A model generated the notes under the pieces. The model worked only from the letters and a program-made list of their open reading frames with translations, did not search any database and was not told the DNA's origin. The position numbers and the translations under genes are program-made. A DNA stretch of 64,000 nt from CBDEFX01 sp965237635 (lineage in GTDB: Bacteria; Chloroflexota; Dehalococcoidia; Lucifugimonadales; CAUZJF01): positions 1,364,001 through 1,428,000 of the forward strand of contig CBDEFX010000001.1 in NCBI GenBank assembly GCA_965237635.1, read 5' to 3'. Of the stretch, positions 1 to 9,548 are shown one piece after another (positions within the stretch are counted from its first letter, which is position 1; each line of letters begins with the position of its first letter).

Positions 1-2524
1 GTCCGGTCAGGAAGCTCTCGCTGCTGTACTTCGTGGACTTGTTCCCTCGGTTGTTCATGTTGTCCTTGCCGTCCTCGAAGTAGGTCTGGTACATGGAAAA
101 CCCAATGGCGTCCCAGTTCTGATGCTTGACCACGTTCCTGAAGTTGTTCCGCTTGAGCATGATTCCCCGGAACGCCGGCGCAAAGTGCACCAGACCGATG
201 TTGTACTTGCTCTCGGCGCCAAGCTGGAAATACTTCTTGCCCTCGGCTACCCGCGTAGGGTGCAGCAACTCGAAGTTTTGGCCTGCCGTAAGAGTTTCAC
301 CCAACTGACTGAGCACGCCGGCTGAGTCGGCCGGCCAGGTGCCCGCCGGCGCCAGCGGCTGGTATGCCGGGTCCGAACCCGTCTTGGCCATCCCCTCTGC
401 GCCCTGGGTCCTGAGGCTAAGGTCGATCAAGGGAGCAACCAGGCCAGGTCCGTGGACAGTCCCAGTAGGGTAAGCGTGGAACGGGTTCGGGTTGCCGTGG
501 CCTCCGCCTACGCCGAAGTAGTTGGTATTGTCATTCCAGTGCGTAGCTGAGTTGTCGTCGGCCCGCCAGTCTAGCGTGATACCGATGTCCGCGAAGTTCG
601 ATACCAGGATGTCCCCCAGCGTGTACCACCGGTCGCTGTTTATCTCCAGGAACAACTCTATGTCGCTCCCTCCGGGGAAGTTCCGGGTACCGTTGCTGTC
701 CGAGTCCGTGTAGCCCAGGCCGTCCAGTAGGGCGTTGGCCCTGGTAACGTCACGCACAGCGTCCACGTTCCGGTAGGGGACCTCGCCCGGAGAGTAGGGT
801 GTTACGGGATTGGGTATCATGTTGCCGGGCGAGCCCAGGCTCAGGAACACGAGCTCATTGACCTCTTCCCGGTCGATGGCCAGGGACAGGGCGATACGGA
901 AGTCCTTCGTCCTCAACGCCCTCCCGATGTCGGGGTCATCGTTGTAGGTCTGGTTCGTCCGGAACCAGGAATCACTCCCTGCCATGTCGGGCCAAGGGTA
1001 GATGCTGTAGTCGCCGCTCACCATGTTCGCCTGGTACAGCGGTAGCTCGTCGGTCCGATAGATCTGTGTGTGCCCGTCCGACTCACCGGCCATGGCACGG
1101 AAGACGGCCACCTCCCTGCTCTCAAAACCGACCGATGCCGTCCCGTCCAGGTAGGGCATCTGGTTCCCTTCCGGGTCGAAGACGTGGTAGAAGGGGTTGG
1201 CCTCGCTGTACAGATGGTCCCCCACGCTCACGCCGGAGGTCTGGACCCACGCCCCGACTACCGGCTGAAGTCTGTACCAGGCGCCATGCACGCTGACCCT
1301 TGTCCTGAAGTGGCTGGGCCAGTCGGAGATATCCGCCGCGGCCATCAACGAGTTCAGCGTGGCCGGATCAGCGTATCCCGGGTGGAACTGCTTCAGGTAG
1401 TCGCTGGCGTAGATGCACGTACCTCTGCACTGGTAGTGGCTCGCCGCGGCCCCCTCTCCCTCCATGATGATGAAATTCGGTGTGTCAAAGGTGTAGCTAT
1501 AGTTCCAGTCGTCGATGTAGTCAACCGTGCACGTGTTCCCGGTGACTAGGTCCACGCAGGGGAAAACCGGGCTCGTTCTGTACTCCCGGTTGTTCATGAT
1601 GTCGTCATGGGCGAACCTGATGTTCTCCATGTCCAGGTCCGTGCCATCCGACCACTTCAGCCCCTGACGCAGCGTGCCAACCATTTTCCGGCCACCATCT
1701 TCGAATCGCCAATCCTTCAGAATGTAGGGCGTCATGGTCACGCCGTCGTTGCCCCACTTTACGACTCCGGCAAGGGACAACGTCCTCATGTCTATCTGCC
1801 ACCCGCTGTTGGCCATCCGCCAGATGCCGCCGTACGCCCCTATTTCATCGGGTACCTGGTGGACCAGCCGGTCCGCCACTATCGGTACGCGGCCATCCAG
1901 CCCTGGAAGGGCACCCTCGTGATTGCCGTAGTGTCCTTCGGCCTGGCCCCAGTTCGCTCCGCTCGCTGCCGCGGCGGCGAACCTGGGGTTCTCCTGCCAC
2001 GTTGACGGCATTGGGCCATCATACAACGCCGGCATGAAGACCTCGCCCGGGAACTGCTTCGGGGACTCATACGTCCCCATCTTGGTCCCGGTAGGAGAGA
2101 GCACACTCATCGCTCTCGTTTCAGGCCCTGTCCGCATTGCCGGTCCGGTGGGCCCTGTCCCGGCCGTCGGCCCGGTTGCGGCCGCGGGTGCCTGTGGGGC
2201 ATCGGGGGCGGCAGGCGCTCGGCCCGCTCTAGGCGCAGCCGGCTGCTGTGTCACGCCGGTCGCGCCCGTAGGCGCGTCTGGCGCTTGAGGCTGGGCCGCA
2301 GCCCTGCCCGCCTGTGGCCGCTCTGGCGCCTGTGGCGCCCCCGGCCCGGCTACCGTTCCCGCCGGCGCATCGGGCTCAGCCTGCACAGCCGGCAAGGCGG
2401 CTTTGGCCGCCTGCGCCGGTGCAGCTGGAGCCGCTTCGTCCTTGCCACATGCGAGTGCAGCAACGATCAACAGCGCCACCGCCATAGTGACTAACAACTT
2501 GACATCGGCTATTCTATGCCACAT
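1..2524 (-). CDS. ABC transporter substrate-binding lipoprotein, family 5 (3' end outside window)
   Basis: The frame is open from the ATG at 2524 to the window edge (841 codons), so the C-terminus is missing. An AAGGAGG ribosome site lies just upstream of the ATG. Residues 1-26 form a lipoprotein signal ending in a lipobox (VAALAC, Cys26). Residues about 28-130 are an Ala/Pro/Gly/Thr-rich linker. The rest resembles the DppA/OppA-type SBP_bac_5 fold: GGIWRMA, GTLRQGLKWSDGTDLDMENIRFAHDDI, and ALSLAIDREEVNELVF followed by an NALLDGLGYTDSDSNGTRNF segment. These proteins bind peptides or other organic solutes outside the membrane and deliver them to an ABC permease; the permease genes would lie beyond the left edge. 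Family assignment is firm, the ligand is unknown. Confidence 0.85.
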   Translation of the reverse strand, partial: MWHRIADVKLLVTMAVALLIVAALACGKDEAAPAAPAQAAKAALPAVQAEPDAPAGTVAGPGAPQAPERPQAGRAAAQPQAPDAPTGATGVTQQPAAPRAGRAPAAPDAPQAPAAATGPTAGTGPTGPAMRTGPETRAMSVLSPTGTKMGTYESPKQFPGEVFMPALYDGPMPSTWQENPRFAAAAASGANWGQAEGHYGNHEGALPGLDGRVPIVADRLVHQVPDEIGAYGGIWRMANSGWQIDMRTLSLAGVVKWGNDGVTMTPYILKDWRFEDGGRKMVGTLRQGLKWSDGTDLDMENIRFAHDDIMNNREYRTSPVFPCVDLVTGNTCTVDYIDDWNYSYTFDTPNFIIMEGEGAAASHYQCRGTCIYASDYLKQFHPGYADPATLNSLMAAADISDWPSHFRTRVSVHGAWYRLQPVVGAWVQTSGVSVGDHLYSEANPFYHVFDPEGNQMPYLDGTASVGFESREVAVFRAMAGESDGHTQIYRTDELPLYQANMVSGDYSIYPWPDMAGSDSWFRTNQTYNDDPDIGRALRTKDFRIALSLAIDREEVNELVFLSLGSPGNMIPNPVTPYSPGEVPYRNVDAVRDVTRANALLDGLGYTDSDSNGTRNFPGGSDIELFLEINSDRWYTLGDILVSNFADIGITLDWRADDNSATHWNDNTNYFGVGGGHGNPNPFHAYPTGTVHGPGLVAPLIDLSLRTQGAEGMAKTGSDPAYQPLAPAGTWPADSAGVLSQLGETLTAGQNFELLHPTRVAEGKKYFQLGAESKYNIGLVHFAPAFRGIMLKRNNFRNVVKHQNWDAIGFSMYQTYFEDGKDNMNNRGNKSTKYSSESFLTG

Positions 2525-2739
2525 ACCGTCTCACCCTCCTTCGTTAACTTGGAGATTCAGCATTCTAATCACATCGCACCGAACGTGTCAACCCCTCGGC
2601 CGACTAGGCAGACGGCGTGCCGACCCATCCGTGAGCTCATCTCTTGATTAACTCTGCTCGCGGGGTCTAGAGCTAGGCCAACCAGCGCGTTCTGGCTCTC
2701 TCTTGATGCCGCTTTTCGGCCATCCCGAACCAGCCTAAA

Positions 2740-4458
2740 CCCGAATCCACCGAAGGAGGGCGTCGGGTTAGCGTCCTGAGGCGGCAAGAAGGTGCTCCTG
2801 TGCTTCTGGGATAATGGTTTTGTAGCAAAAAAACGGCCCCGGAAAAGGAGCACCCAGTAGATGCTGTCACGCAACCACCCCGACCGGATCCAAATCACCT
2901 TCGACGACCGCCGCTTGGTGGCCAATGCCGGGCTGCTCCTTCCGGCCACCCTGGCGCGGCACCTCGGCCTGCCCGAACTCGTCCGGCAGCGCCTCGACCT
3001 GGGCGATGCCCCGGGGCGGGCGAACACGAGCGACAAGATGATGACGCTGGTGGCGTCTGCGCTGGCTGGGGGCGACTGCATTGACGACGCCGATGTGTTG
3101 CGCACCGGGGGGACGGCCTGCACCCTGGGCGGCACGGTCAAGGCGCCATCCACCCTGGGCACCTTCCTGCGCAGCTTCCGGTGGGGCCACGTCCGTCAAC
3201 TCGACCGGGTGAGCCGCGAGTTACTGGCCCGGGCTTGGCAGGCCGGGGCGGGACCCGGCGACGGGCCCCTGACCATTGACCTGGACTCCACCATCTGCGA
3301 GACCTACGGACTGGCCAAGGAGGGCGCCCGCCACCACGGCTATACCGGCAAGCGGGGCTACCACCCGCTGCCGGCCATCGCCGCCGGCACCGGAGACGTG
3401 CTGATGTCCCGGCTGCGCGAGGGCCGGGCCAACACCGCCCGCGGCGCCGCCCACTTCCTGCGGGAGACGGTGGGACGGGTGCGCTACGCCGGGGCCGACG
3501 GACGACTCACGCTACGGGCCGACAGCGGGTTCTACACTCATGGCGTGGTATCCGTCTGCCGCAAGATGGATGTCCGCTTCTCCATCACCATCCGCCAGCA
3601 CAAAAGCCTGCACAATCTCATCGAGGCGATACCCGAAGATACCTAGACGCCGATTCCTTACTGGATGGACGGTGCCGCCGATGTGGCCGAGACCACCTGC
3701 ACCCCCTTCCAGGCCGAGGCGGACGCCGCGCCGGTACGGCTCATCGTCCGGCGGGTGAAGCCGACGCCCGGTTCCCAACTGGCCCTCTTCGCCAAATACA
3801 GCTATCATGGCTTCATCACCGACCGGGACGGGGAGTTGCTCGAACTGGAGGCTGACCATCGCCGCCACGCCGAGATCGAGAATGCCATACGCGACCTCAA
3901 GTACGGCGTCGGGCTGAACCATCTCCCCTCGGGCCGCTTCGCCGCCAACGGCGCCTGGCTGGCCGTCCAGACGATGGCCCACAACCTGGCCCGCTGGACG
4001 GCGCGGATCGGTCTGGGAGAGCGGATAGCCACCACCAAGACCCTCCGGCGGCGGTTCTTCTCCCTGGCCGGACGGCTCACCCGCTCGGCACGCCGGTTGA
4101 CCCTGCATCTTCCGGATCGCTGGCCTTGGGCTGAGAAGTTCAGCCGCGCCTTGGCCCGGCTGCGAGCCATTCCACTCCCGGCCTGACGGCACCGTCGGCG
4201 ACCGACCCACCCACCGGACAACCGAAGATCCCCGCAGACTCGTGCCAGCCCGGTCCGAGAGAGTTCCCTGCTGCGTATTCTCTCGCCATCCCGCGCATCG
4301 CAGCTCCCGCAGACGGCCATAGGGGCCCCTGTGCGGCGATGAAGACCGTCCGCCGACCTCCCTACCCCAAATGGAACCCAGGCTATTTCCCCTGTAGCTC
4401 CCTCACCCCCCTTCCGCTTTCCTCACGCCGTCCATCGGTGTCCTTCGGTGGATTCGGG
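2740..4458 (+). mobile_element. IS1380-family element, copy 1 (inactive)
   Basis: 1719 bp. The left end reads CCCGAATCCACCGAAGGA and the right end is its exact reverse complement (18-bp terminal inverted repeats). The flanks are CTAAA on the left and CTAAG on the right, so a 4-bp CTAA duplication is clear and the fifth base differs. The transposase carries a nonsense codon (separate entry). A 272-bp non-coding tail follows the transposase, as in the other full copies. Confidence 0.93.
2861..4186 (+). pseudogene. IS1380 transposase, interrupted by a stop codon
   Basis: This copy matches the 441-aa transposase of the intact copies except that the Trp codon in PEDAWTPIP has become TAG (about 3644-3646) and the preceding Ala is Thr; both changes are G to A. 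Translation would yield a 261-aa fragment with the first two catalytic Asp regions and no Glu. Residue 3 is Ser where other copies have Pro. The element could still be moved in trans because both ends are intact. Confidence 0.92.
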
Positions 4459-4549
4459 CTAAGCCGGCATACCTGGCCCCTTTACGATTGGCCGTCCGCG
4501 AAAGACCTGCCAAGGTCTCCCCTTTTTCTATGAAGTACCCGAGTTGAGC

Positions 4550-5123
4550 CTACTGTGTCACGGTGTAGGTGATCGTCGAGTCGATGGTGCCGTCTGCATC
4601 GTCCCAGTCCAGGACCACGCAGTGATGGAAGGAGTATATACTCTGACCAATGACTCCAGAGGACTCAAAGGAAGAAGTGGTCGTAGCCAGTACGGTGTCG
4701 GAACTGCACGCCGTATAGGTCGAGGCCGCGGCCGCGGTGTCATAGTGAAAGCCCCCGAGGGCCACGGTAACGCCCGAAGTGGGAGACCCGTCGCTGCCGG
4801 CGATCGTCCCCGTCCAAGGCTTGTTGGACTTCACCGTCACGGTCAGTGCGTCCCATACATTAGGAGCACCCCTCGTTACCCGTGGCGCCGTTATATACCG
4901 TGAACTCCCCGGTCGTAGACCCGTCGGACAGGGCCTCACATGTCGGGTCGGGCGTCCCGAGCGCCATCGTTGCGTCGGTCAAGCTTATCGTAATCTTGGC
5001 ATTGGCCGTACCAGAGGCCGTGACACCGCTGGCCTCCTGGGCATAGATGGTGCCCGCGAGCGCCATCGCCAGCGTGCCCACCACGAAAGCCACAATCGCC
5101 GAAATCGCACCAAGTTTCTTCAT
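4550..5123 (-). pseudogene. Secreted protein of unknown function, split by a one-base frameshift
   Basis: The ATG at 5123 follows AGGGAGG by 8 bases and starts a signal peptide (MKKLGAISAIVAFVVG..AMALAGTIYAQ). The mature part (VTASGTANAKITISLTDATMALG..) runs into TAA at about 4860. The next frame continues at once with VWDALTVTVKSNKPWTGTIAGSDG and ends at 4550. Dropping one A in TGCTCCTAATGT would give C-S-Y-V-W-D and one protein of about 190 residues. It looks like a small exported beta-rich protein; I recognise no family. Either a real frameshift or a read error. Confidence 0.7.
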
Positions 5124-5483
5124 TGCCAATGCCTCCCTAGATTCTGTGCCGTTAAATCTCCGTCAAGGTGTCTCCACACGTTCAAGTGAGCATCCCGCGA
5201 AGCCACCGGACGGTCGGACGATCTGTTATGATTTTGCCTTGTGTTTAACCCACTACCACGTACCCCTGAATGATAGGTGCTGGCATTAAGTCGTGCTATA
5301 GTGCCAACACTACGAGGAAAGAGTGGGGTAGTACTCGGATCACGTATGTAGCTGTTACTGCGTCCCGCCAGCCCTTCCGGTCTTAGACTCTGAGCCCTCG
5401 CAGCGACAACCGGCAACCAGCGCTGCGAAGCCGTTCATAGGCTCCTCGCGCGTTTGCCATACTCCGGGGGTAGAAGGAGAATA
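5124..5483. other. Intergenic region between divergent genes
   Basis: 360 bp separating the minus-strand secreted protein from the plus-strand ureohydrolase gene. It must hold both promoters, but I see no convincing -35/-10 pair, repeat or small gene. Confidence 0.5.
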
Positions 5484-6581
5484 ATGAGCGCCATGACATA
5501 CCGCCCATGGGAAGAAATCCTTAGGACAGGCTACGCCGGCAGGCGGACCTTCCCTTTGATCGAGCCGGAGATGCCAACCTTTATGGGTAGGCGTCACGCG
5601 ACCTCTCCGGAAGACCTCAGGGGCGCGGACGCCGTAATCATCGGCGCGCCATATGTCGCGTCGTCGACCGGTGAATACTTCGGCGTCCCGACGAGCGAGT
5701 GGATCGCGGCGCCGAAGCGCGTCCGCCAGCAGTCGGCCCGTTACCGGTCAGGCTATATCCAGGACTTCGACGTCGACGTATTCGAGAACATGACCGTGGT
5801 CGACTATGGAGACGCGGCTATCCCGCCTGAGGTGATGCGGGACCAGTCGGCCGAGAACATCCTCAAAGCCCAGGCCGCGGTCGAGGAAAAGGTGGGCCAG
5901 GCGCTCGACGCTGGCGCCGTCCCCATTGTCATCGGCCAAAACTCGCCTTGCAGCTCCTACGCCATCGCGAAACCGATCGCCGAGCGGACGGCAGGCTCGA
6001 TCGGCTGCATCAGCCTCGATACCCACTGGGATGCCGAGCTGATCGACCACCTGACCAACGACCCCCGGATAGCGGGCAGCGAAAGCTGGAAGCACAAGAT
6101 GTTCGAGTTTCACGACAACATGCACCCGCGCAACCTGGTCGAGATCGGGGAGCGCGGGATGCTCGAGGACAAGGATATCGTGCGGCGCTATCTCAACGAA
6201 GGAGCGAGGTTCGTCTCCTCATGGGAGCTCAGGACAAGCCTCGGCATCGAGGGGCTGGTCAAGGAGCTCGACCGAGCCTACGAAGGCACCGAGGGCGTCT
6301 ACGTCCACTTCGACATGGACGTGATTGGCGGTGCGGGCCCGGCGCCCGGCGACATCCTGGGCGAGGCCGCCGAGCCGATCGGTCTGACCGAATATGAGGT
6401 GATCCGGCTCGCCCACGAGATCGGGAACCGCGGCCTTTCGGGGCTGTCGTTCATCTGCATCCCGCCAGGCTCCGCGGTCGTCTACCGCGCCATCGTATAC
6501 ATAATCATGTACCTTCTCGCGGGGCTGGCCATAAGGAAGACTGCGGGTTTGGCCGAGCCAGCGCGACTCGAGGTTACGTAG
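5484..6581 (+). CDS. Ureohydrolase (arginase/agmatinase)-like protein with altered metal site
   Basis: 365 aa. The ATG at 5484 follows AGAAGGAG; an upstream in-frame start at 5454 lacks such a site. The fold signature is that of arginase/agmatinase/guanidino-acid hydrolases: DAVIIGAPYVAS near residue 50, LDTHWD in the middle (the family's DAHxD), and HFDMDVIGGAGPAPG near residue 285 (the family's SxDxDxxDPxxAPG). Two usual manganese ligands look absent: the GG-D/N-H motif reads IGQNSPCSS, and the last Asp of DxDxxD is Gly. A two-metal arginase chemistry is therefore doubtful; it may use one metal or a different substrate. It lies 35 bp upstream of an M24 protein and a class-III aminotransferase on the same strand, suggesting one catabolic operon. 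Confidence 0.75.
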   Translation: MSAMTYRPWEEILRTGYAGRRTFPLIEPEMPTFMGRRHATSPEDLRGADAVIIGAPYVASSTGEYFGVPTSEWIAAPKRVRQQSARYRSGYIQDFDVDVFENMTVVDYGDAAIPPEVMRDQSAENILKAQAAVEEKVGQALDAGAVPIVIGQNSPCSSYAIAKPIAERTAGSIGCISLDTHWDAELIDHLTNDPRIAGSESWKHKMFEFHDNMHPRNLVEIGERGMLEDKDIVRRYLNEGARFVSSWELRTSLGIEGLVKELDRAYEGTEGVYVHFDMDVIGGAGPAPGDILGEAAEPIGLTEYEVIRLAHEIGNRGLSGLSFICIPPGSAVVYRAIVYIIMYLLAGLAIRKTAGLAEPARLEVT

Positions 6582-6616
6582 GTGGGAACTCAAGCAACGC
6601 TGAGGAGGACCAAGGT

Positions 6617-7840
6617 ATGACCACGGGGACCATGGCGGTTGACTGGGAGGAGAGGGTCGATTACAGCGCTATGCGCGACTATCGTTTGGCCAGGGCTAAG
6701 CAGGAAATGGAAAAAGCCGAGCTCGCAGCCCTGGTCTGCTTCGACCCGTCGAACCTAAGGTATGTGACCAGCACCTATATCGGCACGTGGGCCATGGACA
6801 AGATGGGCCGATACTGCGTCTTACCAAATGGCGGAGAGCCTTATCTCTACGACTTTGGCAGCGCCGCGAAGGTCAAGAAGATGTACTCGACCTGGCTGAG
6901 CCACGACCACATCAAGCCGACGACCAACTGGATGCGCGGCGCCGTACCACCGCAGTCGGGGGCCGTGGAGCAGTTCGCCAAGGAGCTGAAAGGGACGTTG
7001 AGTGACCATGGCGTCACGGGGCCCGTGGGTTTCGACCTAATGGACGTGCCCATGATCAAGGCCGTGGAGCGAGAAGGCATCGAGATAGCCGACGGGCAGG
7101 AGGTGCTGCTCGAGGCCCGCGCCGTCAAGTCGCCTGACGAGATCAAGCTCCTAGAGATCGCGGCCTCGATGGCTGACGGGGCCTTCTACCTGCTTCAGGA
7201 AGAGATAAGGCCGGGGGTCCGCGAAAGCGACCTGGTGGCCCTGGCCAGTGACTATCTGTTGCGAGCGGGCTCTGAGTTCGTTTCTTGCATAAACGTTTCC
7301 TCGGGGCCGCGCACCTACCCACATCAGTCGCCGTCAACCGACCGCATCATGCGCCCCGGCGAGCTTGTCTACATAGACATCATGCACATCTACAACGGCT
7401 ACTACACCTGCTACTTCCGGACGTTCGTCTGCGGTGACAAGACGACAGACCAACAGCGGTCGGTCTACCGCCGGACTGTCGAGTGGATGGACGCCGGGAT
7501 CGAGGCGGTCAAGCCCGGCGCTACCAACGCGGACGTTGCCGCGGCATGGCCGGCTGTCCAGGACCTCGGCTTTGGCGATTTTAAGGATGAGGCGGAGGCA
7601 TTTCTGCTTCAGTTCGGTCACGGCGTGGGCCTGGCGCTCTGGGAGAGGCCCGTTTTCAGCCGCCTTTTCCTCGACACCCCTTACGAGATCAAGGAAGGGA
7701 TGTCATTCGCGCTGGAGACCTACTGCAGTTCGCCCGACGGCAAGGACGGGGCGCGGATCGAGGACCAGGTGATCGTCACCGAGGACGGCGCCCGTGTGAT
7801 ATTCGGCTTTCCCAGGGATGAGTTGATCAACTGCTGGTAA
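6617..7840 (+). CDS. M24 family (creatinase/Xaa-Pro peptidase-like) hydrolase, paralog 1
   Basis: 407 aa, the normal length for two-domain M24B proteins: N-terminal creatinase-like domain (about 1-170) and C-terminal pita-bread domain. GAGGACC precedes the ATG. Metal-site motifs: VYIDIMH keeps the first Asp, but the second Asp of the family's GYxSDxTR is Cys (GYYTCYFRTF). FGHGVGL keeps the His, ALET and RIEDQVIVTEDG keep both Glu. The GYYTxxxRT stretch resembles creatinase, a metal-free M24 member that hydrolyses creatine. It could therefore be a C-N hydrolase of a small amine rather than a peptidase. A close paralog lies at 22857-24077. The ureohydrolase-like gene upstream would fit guanidino-compound breakdown, but this is inference. 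Confidence 0.8.
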   Translation: MTTGTMAVDWEERVDYSAMRDYRLARAKQEMEKAELAALVCFDPSNLRYVTSTYIGTWAMDKMGRYCVLPNGGEPYLYDFGSAAKVKKMYSTWLSHDHIKPTTNWMRGAVPPQSGAVEQFAKELKGTLSDHGVTGPVGFDLMDVPMIKAVEREGIEIADGQEVLLEARAVKSPDEIKLLEIAASMADGAFYLLQEEIRPGVRESDLVALASDYLLRAGSEFVSCINVSSGPRTYPHQSPSTDRIMRPGELVYIDIMHIYNGYYTCYFRTFVCGDKTTDQQRSVYRRTVEWMDAGIEAVKPGATNADVAAAWPAVQDLGFGDFKDEAEAFLLQFGHGVGLALWERPVFSRLFLDTPYEIKEGMSFALETYCSSPDGKDGARIEDQVIVTEDGARVIFGFPRDELINCW

Positions 7841-8011
7841 CGCGACCGCATATTCGCGAGGTCAAGCAAGCACCGCACGAGAAAATCACACACAACTGTC
7901 TCCCTGACCCCGACGCCGCGTCGGGGGAAGGGTCTGGGGAGGGGTAATCCGTTCAGCCTGCACCACCTGGGCGAAGCCATCTGGGCACGAACGCGTAGGA
8001 GGCCGAGATAA

Positions 8012-9328
8012 ATGCCGAGCATCGAGGAACGCTACGTCGAGAAATTCCGTAGGTCAGGCGAGCTCCTCCAAAAAGGGCAAGACCTGATACCTGGCGGCGG
8101 CCACCAGTCCAGGGCCGTACGCCCCCACCCTGTATACATCGACCAGGCCAAGGGTGCGGTCAAGTGGGACGCCGACGGCAACGAGCTAATCGACCACATG
8201 CTGGGTTTTGGCGCCCTCATTCTGGGCAACGCCCACCCGGTCGTCACGAAGGCCGTAGCCCGGCGACTCGAAGACGGCACCCACATGGGCACGCTCACCC
8301 AGCTCGAGCTCAGGTGGGCCGAGCTGGTGAAAAGCCTGATCCCTAGCACCGAGCTCGTCCGTTTCACTTCTTCCGGCACTGAGGCCACCCTCCTGGCACT
8401 GAGACTCTCCCGTGGGTTCACCGGCAAGACAAAGCTTGTCAAGTTCAGAGAGCACTTTCACGGCTGGAACGACTACGTGGCCCCCGGCTCGGGCATAACC
8501 ACCGAGGTAGGAATACCGGCCGAAGCCCTGTCTACGGTCATTGTCATGGAGCCCGACATCGCCGCTTTCAACGCATTACTGGCGCAGGACGACGATATCG
8601 CGGCGGTGATACTGGAGCCTACCGGCGGCCACTGGGGCCAGTTCCCGCTGCCGAACCCCGGCTTCCTAGAAGACCTGCGTGAGATCACCGAGCGGCACGG
8701 TGTTGTGATGATCATGGACGAGGTGATCTGCGGGTTCCGGACATCCCCCGAAGGAGCTCAAGGCAGGTTCAACGTCAGGCCCGACTTGACGACCATGGCG
8801 AAGATTCTGGCAGGAGGCCTCCCCGGGGCCGCCGTCGCAGGTAGAGCGGACATCATGGGGCTCATAGGGTCCAAGGATCCGGCCAAGTTCCTGGCCCATA
8901 CCGGCACGTTCAACGCAAACCCGATCTCCGCTACGGCCGGTATCGCGACGCTCGAGCTGATCGCCAACGAGCCTATCAACGAGCGCGCCGACGCGATGGC
9001 CGCGCGCCTGAAGCAGGGGCTCAACGACGCGCTGTCAAGGCAGGAAGTCGCCGGGCACGCGCACGGCCTCGCTTCCATCGTAAATCTCGCCCTGGGCGTC
9101 GACTGCGACTGCGACCGTCAAATTTGCACCCTCCCCCACTCTGACCTCGCCGAGGCCGCACGGCCCCGCGCAATGAAAATCAAGCTCGCGATGCTGAACG
9201 AAGGCGTCGACACCTTCGGCGGGATCGGGTTCATGGTCTCCGCGGTCCACGATGAGCAGCAGATCGACCAGACCTTAGAGGCCTTCGAGCGGGCCCTCGT
9301 CGCCCTCCGAGAGGACGGCGTGGTGTAG
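8012..9328 (+). CDS. Class-III aminotransferase, glutamate-1-semialdehyde aminomutase-like
   Basis: 438 aa, PLP enzyme of fold type I. AGGAGG lies 9 bases before the ATG. Motifs in order: LIPGGGHQSRAVRPHPVYI near the N-terminus, FTSSGTEATLLALRLSR (phosphate-binding region), FREHFHGWND, VVMIMDEVICGFR (PLP-ring Asp), and TTMAKILAGGLPGAAVAGR with the Schiff-base Lys. This layout is that of the GSA-aminomutase/omega-aminotransferase group. Isolation from tetrapyrrole genes and the company of hydrolases suggest a catabolic transaminase, not HemL itself. It follows the M24 gene by 171 bp; substrate unknown. Confidence 0.85.
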   Translation: MPSIEERYVEKFRRSGELLQKGQDLIPGGGHQSRAVRPHPVYIDQAKGAVKWDADGNELIDHMLGFGALILGNAHPVVTKAVARRLEDGTHMGTLTQLELRWAELVKSLIPSTELVRFTSSGTEATLLALRLSRGFTGKTKLVKFREHFHGWNDYVAPGSGITTEVGIPAEALSTVIVMEPDIAAFNALLAQDDDIAAVILEPTGGHWGQFPLPNPGFLEDLREITERHGVVMIMDEVICGFRTSPEGAQGRFNVRPDLTTMAKILAGGLPGAAVAGRADIMGLIGSKDPAKFLAHTGTFNANPISATAGIATLELIANEPINERADAMAARLKQGLNDALSRQEVAGHAHGLASIVNLALGVDCDCDRQICTLPHSDLAEAARPRAMKIKLAMLNEGVDTFGGIGFMVSAVHDEQQIDQTLEAFERALVALREDGVV

Positions 9329-9335
9329 CGCACTG

Positions 9336-9445
9336 GCGCCCCTCGATACGCCCTGTCGGGCCACTCGGGGTATTCGGTTTTGATGGTCCCATTGCTCCGT
9401 CCACCCCAAGTAGTCCCGATGCCCATCGGGACGTATCGAGGGGCC
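9336..9445. repeat. Intergenic palindromic repeat pair
   Basis: Two oppositely oriented copies of a repeat found across the window. The core is GTCCCGATG..CATCGGGAC inside CCCCGAGTA..TATCGAGGGG. The left copy is degenerate (CCCCTCGATACGCCCTGTCGGG), the right one near 9407-9445 is well formed. It sits between convergent genes and could act as a terminator for both. Confidence 0.75.
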
Positions 9446-9548
9446 ATCCCGCCAAAACGGAGTCGTGTAGCAGTGGTCTTTGCCGCGCGACTCCCCACTC
9501 CCGTCCACCCCTCGGATCAAGCCGAGTCAGGAGTTTCGCTCCAGGAGC

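Noticed and set aside
1070..2494. Several plus-strand frames of 60-159 codons
   Set aside because: They lie antisense to the solute-binding lipoprotein gene, which has a signal peptide, ribosome site and family motifs.
2525..2739. Possible gene fragment between the solute-binding protein and IS1380
   Set aside because: The open frame there only continues from IS1380 antisense sequence and has no start, ribosome site or motif of its own.
3512..4320. Conserved minus-strand frames (232 and 171 codons) within every IS1380 copy
   Set aside because: They are shadows of the transposase and tail; conservation is explained by the copies being nearly identical.
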